DNA of 64,000 nucleotides from NCBI GenBank assembly GCA_973895155.1, contig OZ316896.1, positions 19,840,001-19,904,000 on the forward strand. The letters run 5' to 3'. The position numbers and the translations under genes were made by a program. Of the stretch, positions 45,632-56,650 are shown piece by piece. Each line of letters begins with the position of its first letter. Position 1 is the first letter of the stretch. The stretch is from Marsupella aquatica (lineage: Eukaryota; Marchantiophyta). The notes under the pieces were generated by a model, which was given only the letters and a program-made list of their open reading frames with translations, was not told the DNA's origin and did no database searches.

Positions 45632-46690
45632 ATGGTGTTTGGTGCACTTGCAGAATCGAGACCTGGTCCCGTCAAGCGGAAGTTGCTGATTTTGGACCTT
45701 AATAAAATACTTTGGGATTCTATTGAATTCCAAAACAAGGGCACATCCAGGAATATTGTCACCTCAAGTGGAGTGCATTGGGATAGAAAAAATGGTATTA
45801 GTCGCATGTATACAGAACGACCAGGGCTCCATGAGTTTCTAAAGTTGGTTTTTGACAGATTTGACGTTGCAATTTGGACTTGTGCTGGGGTAGAACGAAC
45901 AGTGAAAATGCTGAACATGATGTTCACTGTTGAGGAGCGGTTGAAACTTAAGTTTGTATTCACACAGGTGGAAGCCTTTGACACAGGCATTCAAAGGCGT
46001 GACATTACAAACGGAAAGGCAAATGTGCTACTGAAGGATTTTCAGGTGGTATGGAATGCATTTGGAAATCTATATGATGAAACCAACACCCTCCTTGTGG
46101 ATGACTCCCCCCTTAAGGCATTTGCCAACCCAGACATGACCGGATTATTTCCAGTGCCCTACACGCATGCCAATCGTGGAGATAATTTTCTTCTAGCAAT
46201 TCTTTGGCCATGTCTTGAGAAACTATCACATGCAAGTGACATTCGATGCTATCTTCTTCTCAACTCTCCAAAGTGGTCTCTTTTGCACATGAAGAGAGAC
46301 AAGGCAAAAAATGAGATTACTTATGATCAACTTAGCAAGAGATTTGCAGCAAAAATTTGGAAGTCACAGTTTACACATAGTGTGTTGGACCTCAACAGTA
46401 ATGAGATCCCTTGGAATGTAAAGCACTGTATATGTAGTTTACGTCCTGAGGTGGAACTTGACAATGCACTTGTCAACTCACTTGCTAAATCATTTTTAGG
46501 AAAGGACTATTCAGGTCCATATAGAGAAAATCCCAGACACTTTTTGCGGGAGATTATAGCCATTAGGAACAACACCACCAGATTTCAACTCCCTGAAAAT
46601 AAAGTGAGTTGCAACCGTGACAATAGGGTAGATAGGAAAGGAGACAGGGGCACATGCTCAAATACACATTGTAGGGAGCACTTGGTTTAG
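45632..46690 (+). CDS. FCP1/NIF-like HAD-fold phosphatase homologue
   Basis: 352 residues from the ATG at 45632; an intron acceptor-like TGCACTTGCAG overlaps the first codons, so the true start or a short first exon is open. The N-terminal block LLILDLNKILWDS matches motif I of FCP1-like HAD phosphatases, but the second acidic residue of DxDxT/V is Asn. Plant FCP1-like proteins with DLNGLL are known and also have Asn there. Further conserved: RPGLHEFLKLVFDRFDVAIWTCA, then NTLLVDDSPLKAFANP (motif with DD). Catalysis is uncertain. FCP1-family enzymes act on RNA polymerase II CTD or other phosphoproteins. An AAA-GTGAGT site near 46601 could be a donor, in which case the last 29 codons are intronic. 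Same strand as the methyltransferase gene, 217 bp after it. Confidence 0.75.
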   Translation: MVFGALAESRPGPVKRKLLILDLNKILWDSIEFQNKGTSRNIVTSSGVHWDRKNGISRMYTERPGLHEFLKLVFDRFDVAIWTCAGVERTVKMLNMMFTVEERLKLKFVFTQVEAFDTGIQRRDITNGKANVLLKDFQVVWNAFGNLYDETNTLLVDDSPLKAFANPDMTGLFPVPYTHANRGDNFLLAILWPCLEKLSHASDIRCYLLLNSPKWSLLHMKRDKAKNEITYDQLSKRFAAKIWKSQFTHSVLDLNSNEIPWNVKHCICSLRPEVELDNALVNSLAKSFLGKDYSGPYRENPRHFLREIIAIRNNTTRFQLPENKVSCNRDNRVDRKGDRGTCSNTHCREHLV

Positions 46691-46937
46691 ATATTTAATT
46701 GACTTGTGTTAAGCCCCTTGGATAGTACTAGAAACATGTTCGTATTCAATGTAAATTTGCAGATAATTGTATAAAGATATTTTATAATCTATTTGGAATG
46801 ATGTTATTTTGTTCACAGAATATCTGGTCCTTAAATGGGGATGAAATAACTTTATAAATTTTTATCCTCCATTTCTATGTGAGTTATTAAATAATATAAT
46901 ATGTATTATTTATTAATATAATATTAATGTGATTTGG

Positions 46938-47030
46938 CCTATAAAGTGTACATTTAGAGACACAAAAGTGTACATTTGGGTGTCTTGAAGTGTACATTTG
47001 GGGACATGAAAGTGTACATTTCAAGACTCA
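46938..47030. repeat. Right subterminal repeats, AAGTGTACATTT type
   Basis: Four copies of AAGTGTACATTT at about 22-25-bp spacing next to the right terminal repeat, in the same (not inverted) orientation as most copies at the left end. Confidence 0.8.
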
Positions 47031-47046
47031 TTTGTGAACAAAAGAA

Positions 47047-47077
47047 AATACACTTTTAATGAATAGGTTGATTTAGG
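47047..47077 (-). repeat. Right terminal inverted repeat of the large transposon
   Basis: Read on the minus strand it begins CCTAAATCAA and continues with CCTATTCATTAAAAGTGTAT. The immediate flanks on the two sides do not match each other. Confidence 0.85.
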
Positions 47078-48020
47078 CGTCCGTAAGCAGAGTGCCTTAG
47101 CCCGTTGTGATCGGACCAACCCAGTGCTCATATCTAGGCCCTCAAATCCCATCGTTGCTCAGGACCCCCGATTAGCCAAACTTGGATCGGGCCATAACTC
47201 GTGCCCCAAGCGTTCGTTGCCCAAGGAGTCAACTCCATTGGCCTTGGGCCCAAGAGGTGCTCTCACTCAAGCCCTCAGAACCCAAATTCGGTCCAGGGGT
47301 CGGGACGGTCGACCTTGAGCCCAACCCTTTCTCCTTGACCTGACCAGCTCTCAACTAGTCTAAGTCCTTAGTGTGTTTCACCAGCTTAGCGCATTGCCTT
47401 TGCCAGTGCCACATCCCGTTGCCCACAAGCCTCCCCATGCTAAGTCCTCCCCGGATGGCCATTCCGAGCTTGGACCATAGGGGAGCTCAACGTCGGAGTT
47501 GGTGACGTTAGAGGTAACTATTAAGGTAGTCGAGTTCTGCAACTTCGGAGTTGAGAGGGGTGTCTGGAGGTGATGGACAACAATGGAGCCATTGAGGGGG
47601 TACAAGGAGGCCAAAAGACAGCCCAAGTACAAGGAGGCCAAGGTGTGGGCATCCCAGATGGGTGGGGGCTGGCCGGAGACTCCACATAAAGCACAAAATG
47701 GGAATAATGACCAAAATATAGAAAACATTGAAACTTAAAACAGACGTTGTTGCGCTAGTACTATTCCAAACATGGTCATGTTTGGATTCATTTTGAAGCC
47801 CTCAATGAGCCCCATGCGAAACTGGGGTTACCTGGTTGAGTTCACATATGTATCAAATAGCGGCATCTTGAGAAACCTCAATGCCCGTAAAACAACAAAA
47901 CTAGGCAATCTTGGAGTAATGATGATGGAAGGGCCCTTAGAAGGAAGGGGTTCCCACACTTGTGTTCCCCTTTCACCCTTTGTGTGGTACTCACCTGGTT
48001 TTGCTCTCTTTCCATTCCCC

Positions 48021-48125
48021 ACTCAGTAGAAGGGGCACTCCATAAGAGGGCACTCGGTAGAAGGGCCACTCCATAGAAGGACACTCCGTAGAAGGGGCAC
48101 TCATTAGAAGGGCACTCCATAGACC
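48021..48125. repeat. Minisatellite with AGAAGGGGCACTC core
   Basis: About six units of 15-18 bp (variants of AGAAGGGGCACTCCAT). Confidence 0.8.
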
Positions 48126-50027
48126 GGTTATAGACCAACATGTTGTACTATACGATGTGCACTCATTCATTTAAAGTAAATAACTAGATATATCATGGTA
48201 TAGAGTGATGTCGTACACAGTATATATCATAATTTGATGTGCAAATATAGGGATCAGTTGCCTATGGAGTTGGCAAGATCCAGTGCAGTAGAGTACAGTA
48301 TTGTATTCCCAATTACTACCATACTTTGCCAATTTGTGTTCCCTTCTCTATTAGAAGGAAAGTAATGCTTAGATAGACTACTCCCATGAACCTTGCAACC
48401 CAGGTGTACCAGCTTATTGTTCCCCAGAAAAGTATGATTTGTTTTACAAAGTAAAATATTTGAGGTGGTATTGAATTTGCCTACAATATAATACAAAGCC
48501 GTACGCCTGAGTATTTTGGTGTATTTATCCTTGGGTCTAAGAATGAGGACCTATCCAACTTTTCGCATTTCTTCTCTGTTAGTATGTGCCCACATCAAAT
48601 CACCACAACTTTTGCACAACTCGGCAATCCAGGTCCAAGTCGAGAAAGCTCCAAGTATGGGATTCTGTTGAATTGAATGGAACAGCTCTCCTCGACTATT
48701 GTGATCATATCACCGAGAGGTGATTTTCACAACCACGGCATACATTTCATGTTCACAGGGTATCCATGGCTGGAGGGAGATCGTGACTGTCCTTTGCAAG
48801 AGCTGAGAAGGCTTGACCGTCACAAAGTTGGAGCAGCTGCGCAACGAACAAACGGGGTCACTCCATGGCTACATTCTCGATGCGTACTTGACTGCTCCAA
48901 TCATCTCGCTCGCATCCAAGACTACTTACACACTAGATGTTGCTAGTCCAGAATCGCTTCCCATACCTTGCAAGCGGTGGTCAAATTAAAGCCAATCAGC
49001 TTGGAAGTGCAATAACCCCACTGAAAACCATGGGAGATCGAAGGCCGAACAATATTGCGTGTATATTTACACCAACCTGCTCTGTACTAAATCCAATTGC
49101 TACTGTGAAGACTCCCGAAACCAGTGAGTAGATTTAAAATCCAGCAGTTGTAACGGGATATGGCCGAAAATCCATGAGCTCAGCTGTTCCTCGGAGCAGG
49201 TCCCAAGCCAGGCTCGTTCCGAGGACTTCTTCACTCCATTCTTTACCCTTTGTTTTTTGCAGGAGTCTTCTCAAGATCCATAATTGACGTGTCCGGTTTA
49301 ATTTCCTTCCACTTTTCAGGTGAGCCTCAATAAAACAGAGTCAACAGTCCTGACAACGTGTCAAAAAGAATTGTGCTGAGCCCACTCTCGTCTAACAAAA
49401 GTAAAACTAGTAATACCAAATGTCCTAAATAGTAACAAATTTGTGCCATGCTTGATTGACCATTGTCCCCACGACTGTGAACTTGTGGAGAAACAAATTT
49501 GAAAGCAGCTACCTAAGTGAGTAGCTGCTCAAAATTTTTACATTTACAGATTATGACCTTCCACAGTCATCGAACGAAAGTTTCTGTTCGTCTGCGAATC
49601 CTCCATTCTTGTCTCGACCCATTGCTTTATAGCGGAATGGACTTTCGGCCTCTAGCAAGGTCTATCATGGTTTAGTGCTACTGGCCCAGTTGTATTGAAG
49701 GTCGGAGCGCACCTATTGTTCAGTCAGAGCAACTGTCGCCGGTAATAGATGCGTCTGAAAGCCATCGACAGCTCCAGTACATCGTTCAGAGGTTAGCTTA
49801 GAAACTCCTAATCGGTTTGCCGAATATGTGTGTTTTCAATCTTCGCACTATGTCTCTCTTTCGTTCCGCTTGAATGCTCAATAATGATAACGAATTTCGA
49901 TTGGAAGACGTACATTTTCCCTTTATCAATCACGAGAGCAATCACATATCACCAACACTGTAAATGTGGTTTCAAACAAGGGACTCATGTAAAACTAGCA
50001 TACGAAAGTCTGTCTCCCACAAATCAT

Positions 50028-50210
50028 GTCAGTACCAACAAGTACATTTGGAAGTGAGAAGGAAAATTATCATTTCACATTCAGTAATTGGGCAAACAGA
50101 CCTGTTCCTAGCTTGAAAGTCAGTACCAACAAGTACATTTGGAAGTGAGAAGGAAAATTATCATTTCACATTCAGTAATTGGGCAAACAGACCCGTTCCT
50201 AGCTTGGAAG
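50028..50210. repeat. 91-bp tandem duplication
   Basis: GTCAGTACCAACAAGTACAT through CCTAGCTT is present twice (50028-50118, 50119-50210) with about two differences, so it is recent. It lies in the 3' flank of SDR copy D. Confidence 0.9.
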
Positions 50211-50624
50211 TATGATTTGGCTGAAATCTGCTGAAATCTGAAATCTCTGATGCCCACTCTGATGGATGCAAATCAGCACTTTTTATTGCCAATAACGATA
50301 TATTATTTCTGTCTTATACAAATCGCTATTGAGCTAGGAAGTTCAGTGACCGCATCTATTAGCACGGGAGGACATGGAACTAAGTTTCATATACAAGTTA
50401 AACCGAAGTGCCAAGCGCCCAATCCAATTGTACTCTGATGCCTACCTAAGCTGTGGAAGGCCAACCTTAAATCCAGCAGTTGTAGTCGTAGTACGTACCA
50501 TCGGTACCAGCAGCACACCCAAGGATGACTGTATGGGATAAACTAAATTACTACAGAATCTAGTGCGTTCGCCTGAAACATCCATACCCGGATAGCGAGA
50601 ACGAAACAACAGACTGCTAATTGT

Positions 50625-52698
50625 TCAAAAGGGTGGGTTCTTCCATCCAAATGGATACTCCGTCCTCTCGCCATAGAATTTGCCAACTTTGTCGGCGAGC
50701 TCTTTCTCGGGAAGCAGAGCCAGCCACACCCCGGTGTCAGCTCCCTCCTCTGGAGTCTTCGATTTGAAATCTGGAGGAGCTTCAAATCCCCCGTCTACCT
50801 TCGAGCGACGGAACATCTCGGTTTGGGTCGTGCCGGGACACATGGAAGTAACGAAAATTTTATGATCTTCGGGTTGCGACTTCAGAAGAGATTTCCCTAG
50901 CGCTATAGAGTACACGTTCAGGAACAGCTTGGATTGGCTGTATAGGGGCATTTTTCCAGGCCCTTCAGGTATCCATCCTTCGTCAACGAATGTTCCCGCT
51001 TTCACGTCCTGGACGTATTTTTCTGCAAGCGAATCGGCAAGCTCCTCAGAGTAACTGTCTTCGTCCCTGAACTTCTCCAACAGTGTCCCCTTCAGTCGCT
51101 GAGTACACAGGCAGAATCAATTTACGTGCGACGTGTTAAACCAGCCTCAGGAAATCACATATACAAAAATCGTTAGATGGTCAATGTTCACCTTCAAACC
51201 ACAAATGAAATTCCAGCTGCTTCACCCTCAACCCTGCAAAAGCTGAGGGTTTAAGCTGAATTCATCCCAACGAATCACATGTTCAATTGGCAGCATCTGT
51301 AGGATCTCCCGTCTAAGATAATTTGAAATTGCCGCAAGCCAGCCATCATCCTCCAAGCCCATGCGTTCTCATTGGATAAGCATGCATCCGAATTTACAGT
51401 TCTAGGTGCTGAGCATTTCATCATGAATCACCTACCTCGTATAACGCCGCTCGAGTAGAGAAATTCACGATACGAGCTCCAGCAGGGGACGCTCGCAGCA
51501 CTGGCAGTAAACCTTTCGTCACATTCTTCACACCAAAGTAGTTGGTGTCTACCACCACCTTAGCGTTTTCGTAGGTCACCTTCAAGCCATCTACGCCTTC
51601 GGCCGGTCCAGAGACAACTCCAGCGTTGTTTACCTGCCCAGCATTACCAGTAGCGTATGGGCACACTGTCAGCACTATTAATCGTTTTGTTGCCCAGATC
51701 CCTAAAGAAGTTACACAAACCCCCAATCGACTCGATCAGCTTGCACTATTTTTAAGTGGTGTATTTACACTAGAGTCACTACTCCACGACCAGTGAATGG
51801 CACGAATCAGTAAGTGACTACTTGATTGAATGAATGAATTTTGATTTAGGGGACCCCAAATAGGGTAGAAGGATCGGAGAGAACGCACATGCAGCAATTC
51901 TCACAAAGTGGGGAAAACAGGTACTGTACATAACAATCAAGCATATGTCAAATGACAATATGGACCTTTTCTTCTGTACATGCTGCGTAACAATTGTGCA
52001 TCTCGGCGAAACACAGATGCCATCGAGCAATTGACAATCCACGGGAACACCTTAGAATGTACCCAGACATGTTACAGCATCTATTCGAGCCGATTTGTTA
52101 CGGAGTTGTATGTGACGAATGGTACCTAATAACTTTCAACTATTCTGACGGACGACGAACCATCGAATTGATCACGAATTCCAGTGTCAAAGATACCAAG
52201 TCAGCCACACTCACCAGGATGTCAAGCCCACCGAACTGTTGTTTCAACCATGTTGCCAACGTCTTCACCGTTCTGGGCTACCGGTCTCCAACTTATGGAA
52301 ATATATATTTTTCAGCCCAGTTGCTTTCAGCTCATCGACGGCAGCTTGGCCCTTGACTGGGTCCCGTGCTGTCAACACAACGGTTAAGCCCTTGGTTGCA
52401 AAGATACGAACGAGCTCGTACCCTATCCCCCTATTGGCCCCAGTCACCAGCGCGACTGTGTCCTTCGACCACCATCTGAACAGAGGAACACCAGATGCAC
52501 AATTAAAAACTATCAAATTACAAACTGAGCTCTTACTAATGAAGAGTTCCACTTCGGTGTTTTAGTCAATATTCGCTATCTTCCAATGCGTGCTCCAAAC
52601 GAAAAACGAAATCGAAGACCATAGAAAACCTTTGATCCCGTCCTGTGCATTCCAAAAGAAACATTGTAAGTCAATACGTACTTTGTACTGTCCGTCAT
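50625..52698 (-). pseudogene. SDR copy D, broken by a 1-bp deletion in exon 2
   Basis: Same four-exon plan: 52682-52698, 52215-52475, 51436-51633, 50625-51098. Exon 2 is 261 nt against 262 in A, B and C. One base is missing at 52270/52271 (CACCGTTCTGG against CACCGATTCTGG), shifting the frame in the segment after KNIYFHKLETGSPE. Splice sites and the rest are intact, including TGANRGIG, NNAG, VNFSTR and YSQSK. It is either a young pseudogene or a sequencing error. Exon 4 is one codon shorter than in B and C. Confidence 0.85.
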
Positions 52699-53794
52699 TG
52701 CAGTTTGAGGAGCTGAATGACTACAATTTCGTCGTCCCTCTGTAGACTGTTTTGCTGCAAATAACGTGCACTCGAGAAGTACTGCAGATGGAAGTAACTC
52801 TCGAACAATGAACAATTACTGCAAAGAACCAATACTTCTAAGTTCGCCCTCCTTGACTCAGGCTATCAGAAATGATAATTATACTCTCAATAACTCAACC
52901 CCAGGATCTCTTATAGTGATCTTGACTCCTAGACCCTTAATGTGTTGGAGTTCGAACAGCTACTGGACCAGAGAAGGACTTAACCGGGCCCCTCATGCAT
53001 CTTTAGGACTAGCTGGACACCAAATATGGATTTGGCAATTGACCCTTGGCACGACAGGCGAAATGCATGCATTATTGACGAATGTGAACAGAAGGAGGTT
53101 CCTGCCACTTCTCGAATTGTGTACCCAGTCCTTTATTGTAAGGTTTCCGTAATCATGCGACTTTTCAAGGAGCTAATAAGGCAGGCTTTAACTTCCGGTA
53201 CTCCACCCCACAAAGAACAAATTACGATGTCTCGCTCGGATCCGGCCCATATTCCATGCCCTCAAGCGCTCGAATGAAACCCAGCCACGGACCCGAAGTC
53301 TCGAACTCCACCCAGGTAAGCAAGTTCCTCCCCACCTCGCCACTCGATCTGGACCCCATTCTGTATCGTTTGTTTATGGCCGAATTCAGCCCATGATGCA
53401 CGCATCGACGATTCTGGTTCCTCATCTATCTACCCAGGTTCCTACCTCATCCGTGAGTTTTTTAATCGTTTGTTTTCGGCAGGAGAAAACGGGGCCCATA
53501 GATTGTACAATTGGGGCCCATAGGCCATAGCTACATTGCCCAGAGCTACATTTCCAGATCCGTGTCGACAATGTCAGGTGAAGGGTTGGCTGGACGGCGG
53601 AAGTCCGGACCTTCCTCAGTGGCGTGCCCTGACGTAGTTTCCATTGAGGCTGCTGCACGTCAGCAGTCGCATATATTTCTCCTGCGTCAGCGGAATGACG
53701 CAAACAAAAGAACATGAACAAAAGATTCCAATTGGAAATCTAAATATATAAAACAAAGGTCAAGGGACAAAAGGGCGAAACTGGGGAGTTATAT
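52699..53794. other. 5' flank of SDR copy D and unassigned DNA
   Basis: The first part resembles the 5' flanks of the other SDR copies. The stretch 53460-53720 again resembles the segment found near 2290-2480, 21110-21300 and 25160-25370. No gene recognised. Confidence 0.45.
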
Positions 53795-54115
53795 TAGGGA
53801 GTCTCAAATATGTGAATTTTGAAAGTGGGATCAAGCCAGATATTGTCCCCAGTCGAGCGCTGAATGTTGCGCCCTGACAGTCACGCCCGAGATTTTAGTG
53901 ACCGATAGGGAGGGCCGGCAAAAACATGCAGACTACCTCACGACTCTGTGCTTTGTCCCCGAAGGTCAATGGTTGAGAGTCAGGCTTACGAGTGTTCGAT
54001 GCAAGTGCCGCGACCCCATTCAATGTTGACTACCCCGGAAAAAACCAGCGTCCAAGAGCTTTGCGAGGCCGCCCATGAGGTAGATCAAATGTTTTTCCGT
54101 ATTTGAGACTCCCTA
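53795..54115. mobile_element. 321-bp MITE-like element with perfect 16-bp terminal inverted repeats
   Basis: Starts TAGGGAGTCTCAAATA and ends with its exact reverse complement (54100-54115). The terminal sequence matches the start of the element at 18241. The interior has a tRNA-promoter-like pair (TGGTTGAGAGTC and GTGTTCGATGC near 53972-54000), possibly by chance. No coding capacity. Confidence 0.75.
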
Positions 54116-55479
54116 TTGGAGAGACATACTTGATGCATCTCTCAATTCAAAAGTATTATTTGGTGGACCTTTGAAAACTCTTTTGCTTTTACTAGGATGC
54201 AAGGTTTCACCCTCTTTCTAAATAAACACAAGTGTCTTTCCTTTTACTGTAATATGTAATCACAATGACCCTTTTTTCCATTGTTTATGAAGTGTCAGTC
54301 TGGCTGAAAACCTTGCTTGCAGTCAGACTATGGTGCCAGGTGTCTCCTCACTATGAGATGAACCTAATTCCAGATGTCACTTGGCATATACATTTTCCAT
54401 TCCAAACCCATCTTTCCCCAAGCTTGCACACTTCTTGATAATTATTTGGTTGCCGAGATGACTCCTTACAGCATCAAGCGACCTAGCCATCTTATGCCTG
54501 CCTCAACAATACTTTCCCTCAACATCACTTACTCTACTAGACAATATTATGCCGTGCCGGACTGTCTAGTAAAAATATAACAGACTACTAGAGCAATCAA
54601 AGGGTGGCTTCACAAGAGGTGAATTTGTGGTAGATAACTTGGGTGAGTGTCACCATGTGGCATACCCATGACAGAGGAGTGGGCAGGCAAAGCAGGGCTG
54701 GGGGTGTGGGACTAGAAACACCAGCAAGGTGGGCAAGGCTTTTTTCTGCCCAACACCCACACCTGACCTGCTCCATAATGTCCGTCCAACAACTGACTGT
54801 CTTATAAAACAAGACATATATGACCATAATGTCTGCAACAAGAAGTATGCAAGGCACTGGCAGTTATTAGGCCAGTAAAATTTTTAACTAGCCATCCAAG
54901 AGTGGATTTACAAGACATTCAGGATCATTATCTTCTTTTTATTCTCTTTAGTAAGATATATTAAATCCAGACCATATAAGTACTTGAAATGACTAGCCAT
55001 GTAAATTTGGCTTTACAAGAACTGGGGCCATTTAAGTCTGATTGCTAACTATCATACATGGTGAGCAAGGGGCCCAAGCAAATACTATGTGAAGTGGGAT
55101 GTGAAGTGTTTACTCTGTCTAGAATGTTGGGTCCAGACATTTCCAACCTTCCCTTCCTTCATTCAAGGGACTTGCATTTTTTTAGTGAAGTTAGGTATAA
55201 AAGATCTTTGGTCCAGAGTCTATGTTTAGAAGATGAAGTGGCCATGCAGGTTCCTTTGTTGGAAAAAGTCTGTCTTATAAACCACCCTAACTCTAATAAA
55301 ATAAACAATGCTGCCAAAATGTGCAGGTGATGTCATACGTACAAAATGGATGGAAGCAGGGGATTCTGCCTACCGTCCAATCCACATAAGCTTTTCTGAG
55401 CCATCGAATTTAAAAGGGTTTGGGTGTTATTTCATTTTTCTATTTTATGGGGTAGTTCTTCTTCAGTTGCAATGAATTG

Positions 55480-55690
55480 ATGGTGGGTGGGCTTTGGTCA
55501 GTTGGCCAGAGGATGAGCCTAGAACCAAGAGGTTCCAGGTTCAATCCTCCCTCCACACATAAGGGGTGTGGAGGGTATGTGTGTGTGTGGATGGGGTGTA
55601 ATGGTGGGAGTATTGGTTATCTCCTCAACCCTGGTTGCCCACTTTGGGTTCTGGTTTAATACTCTCTCCCTCCTGGTTTGGGTCCGTATC
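55480..55690 (+). mobile_element. Possible tRNA-derived SINE
   Basis: Internal RNA polymerase III promoter-like boxes: box A TGGTCAGTTGG (55495-55505) and box B GGTTCAATCC (55538-55547), 33 bp apart as in tRNA genes. The sequence does not fold as a full tRNA. A GT-rich stretch follows. Tail and target duplication were not found. Confidence 0.45.
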
Positions 55691-56404
55691 GGATCCTTGG
55701 ATATTGTCCCCTTGTGGTTGCCCTACATAGAAATGTATGCTCCAAAGCAAGACATCTATCCTCTGTTGGATGGGTCTGCTTTCGATGAATTTAATGGGGC
55801 TAGGTGAATATGTTTTCTAGGAAACAGGGCCCCAAACCACCACAAAGAGTAGGGGTACATCATTGCACCCCCTTCTCACCTTGCAGAGTCTGTACGATAT
55901 CAGCTGAGCTTCATAAGTAGTCCATTCCTTGGACAAAACGCCCATCCAAAAGTATGGTTCATCAAAGCACCTTGCAGTGCCCAAAAGACATTTTTTTGGT
56001 GCTTACAAAAGACTTGACACGTACAAGAATTGGAGATCACCTCTCTCTTACCACTTAATTGGAAACTGGCCCTTCTTATCAACTAACTGCAAATGAGCAG
56101 GCCAGCAATATCTAAGAGTGGGATTCAAAAGGTCATAATAAATTAATTTTTCAATAAATGTCCATCTTAATGAATTCAGAGAAGCTTTACAAGAAGTCTA
56201 TCCAAGCATTGCTTCATTTTATCCTCCCTCACTTTAAATCTGGATAAATTTAGGATAGTTGAACAAGATATCCATTGCTTGTGTTTATTCACGCCAAGAT
56301 AATTCTGGAAGGTACCCTGAGTGGAATTGCTCCAATGGAGCAAGGGTTCATGTAGAGAGCTCATTTTGCCTAGTCTGATTGTCTGAAAGAACTGGCTCCC
56401 CCTC

Positions 56405-56650
56405 AGTGTCCTTACTATATGGATCCTCCCCATCACCTAGAACTAACTTTTAAAGTCTCATATCCCCTAAAATGTAACTTATTATTTCTTTACATACCCT
56501 TACTATTTGAAATATTCTCAGAATAATTTTAAAATAAATAAATATTAAAACTTATCAGTATCAAAACTGTAATGCCTAACATTTCTAGTAAAATTTTGAT
56601 TTCTTTGCTTGAACCAATAAAATGGGCACCGCTATGATTCATCACATATA
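56405..56650. repeat. Diverged copy of the 302-bp repeat
   Basis: Shares CCTCCCCATCACCT, CCCCTAAAATGTAA, GAACCAATAAAATG and other blocks in the same order as the tandem copies at 32011-32612. Confidence 0.6.

Larger units (their letters stand above)
34013..47077. mobile_element. About 13.1-kb DNA transposon with transposase-like, ParB-methyltransferase and HAD-phosphatase-like genes
   Basis: Terminal inverted repeats of 31 bp with 3 mismatches (34013-34043 and 47047-47077) share the core CCTATTCATTAAAAGTGTAT. Subterminal DNA at both ends is filled with AAGTGTACATTT repeats. Between them lie a minus-strand gene encoding a DUF7869-like protein with transposase-type acidic motifs, a divergent plus-strand gene for a ParB-like/DNA methyltransferase-like fusion, and an FCP1-like phosphatase homologue. 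A 25-bp palindrome unique to this interval recurs in arrays. All three genes have long intact frames, so the copy may be young. No target-site duplication was recognised next to the repeats, so the exact ends are uncertain by a few bases. Confidence 0.8.
47078..50624. other. Gene-less stretch between the transposon and SDR copy D
   Basis: No supported gene. From about 49370 the sequence again resembles the SDR-unit 3' flank (compare 21780-22500). Two tandem repeats inside are listed separately. Remaining open frames lack any recognisable domain. Confidence 0.5.

Noticed and set aside
33005-47500. C-rich flanks on both sides of the 13-kb transposon as a split host element
   Set aside because: They look alike in composition, but I could not align them, and no target-site duplication joins them.
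53960-54010. tRNA gene inside the 321-bp inverted-repeat element
   Set aside because: Box-like motifs are present, but no cloverleaf could be drawn.
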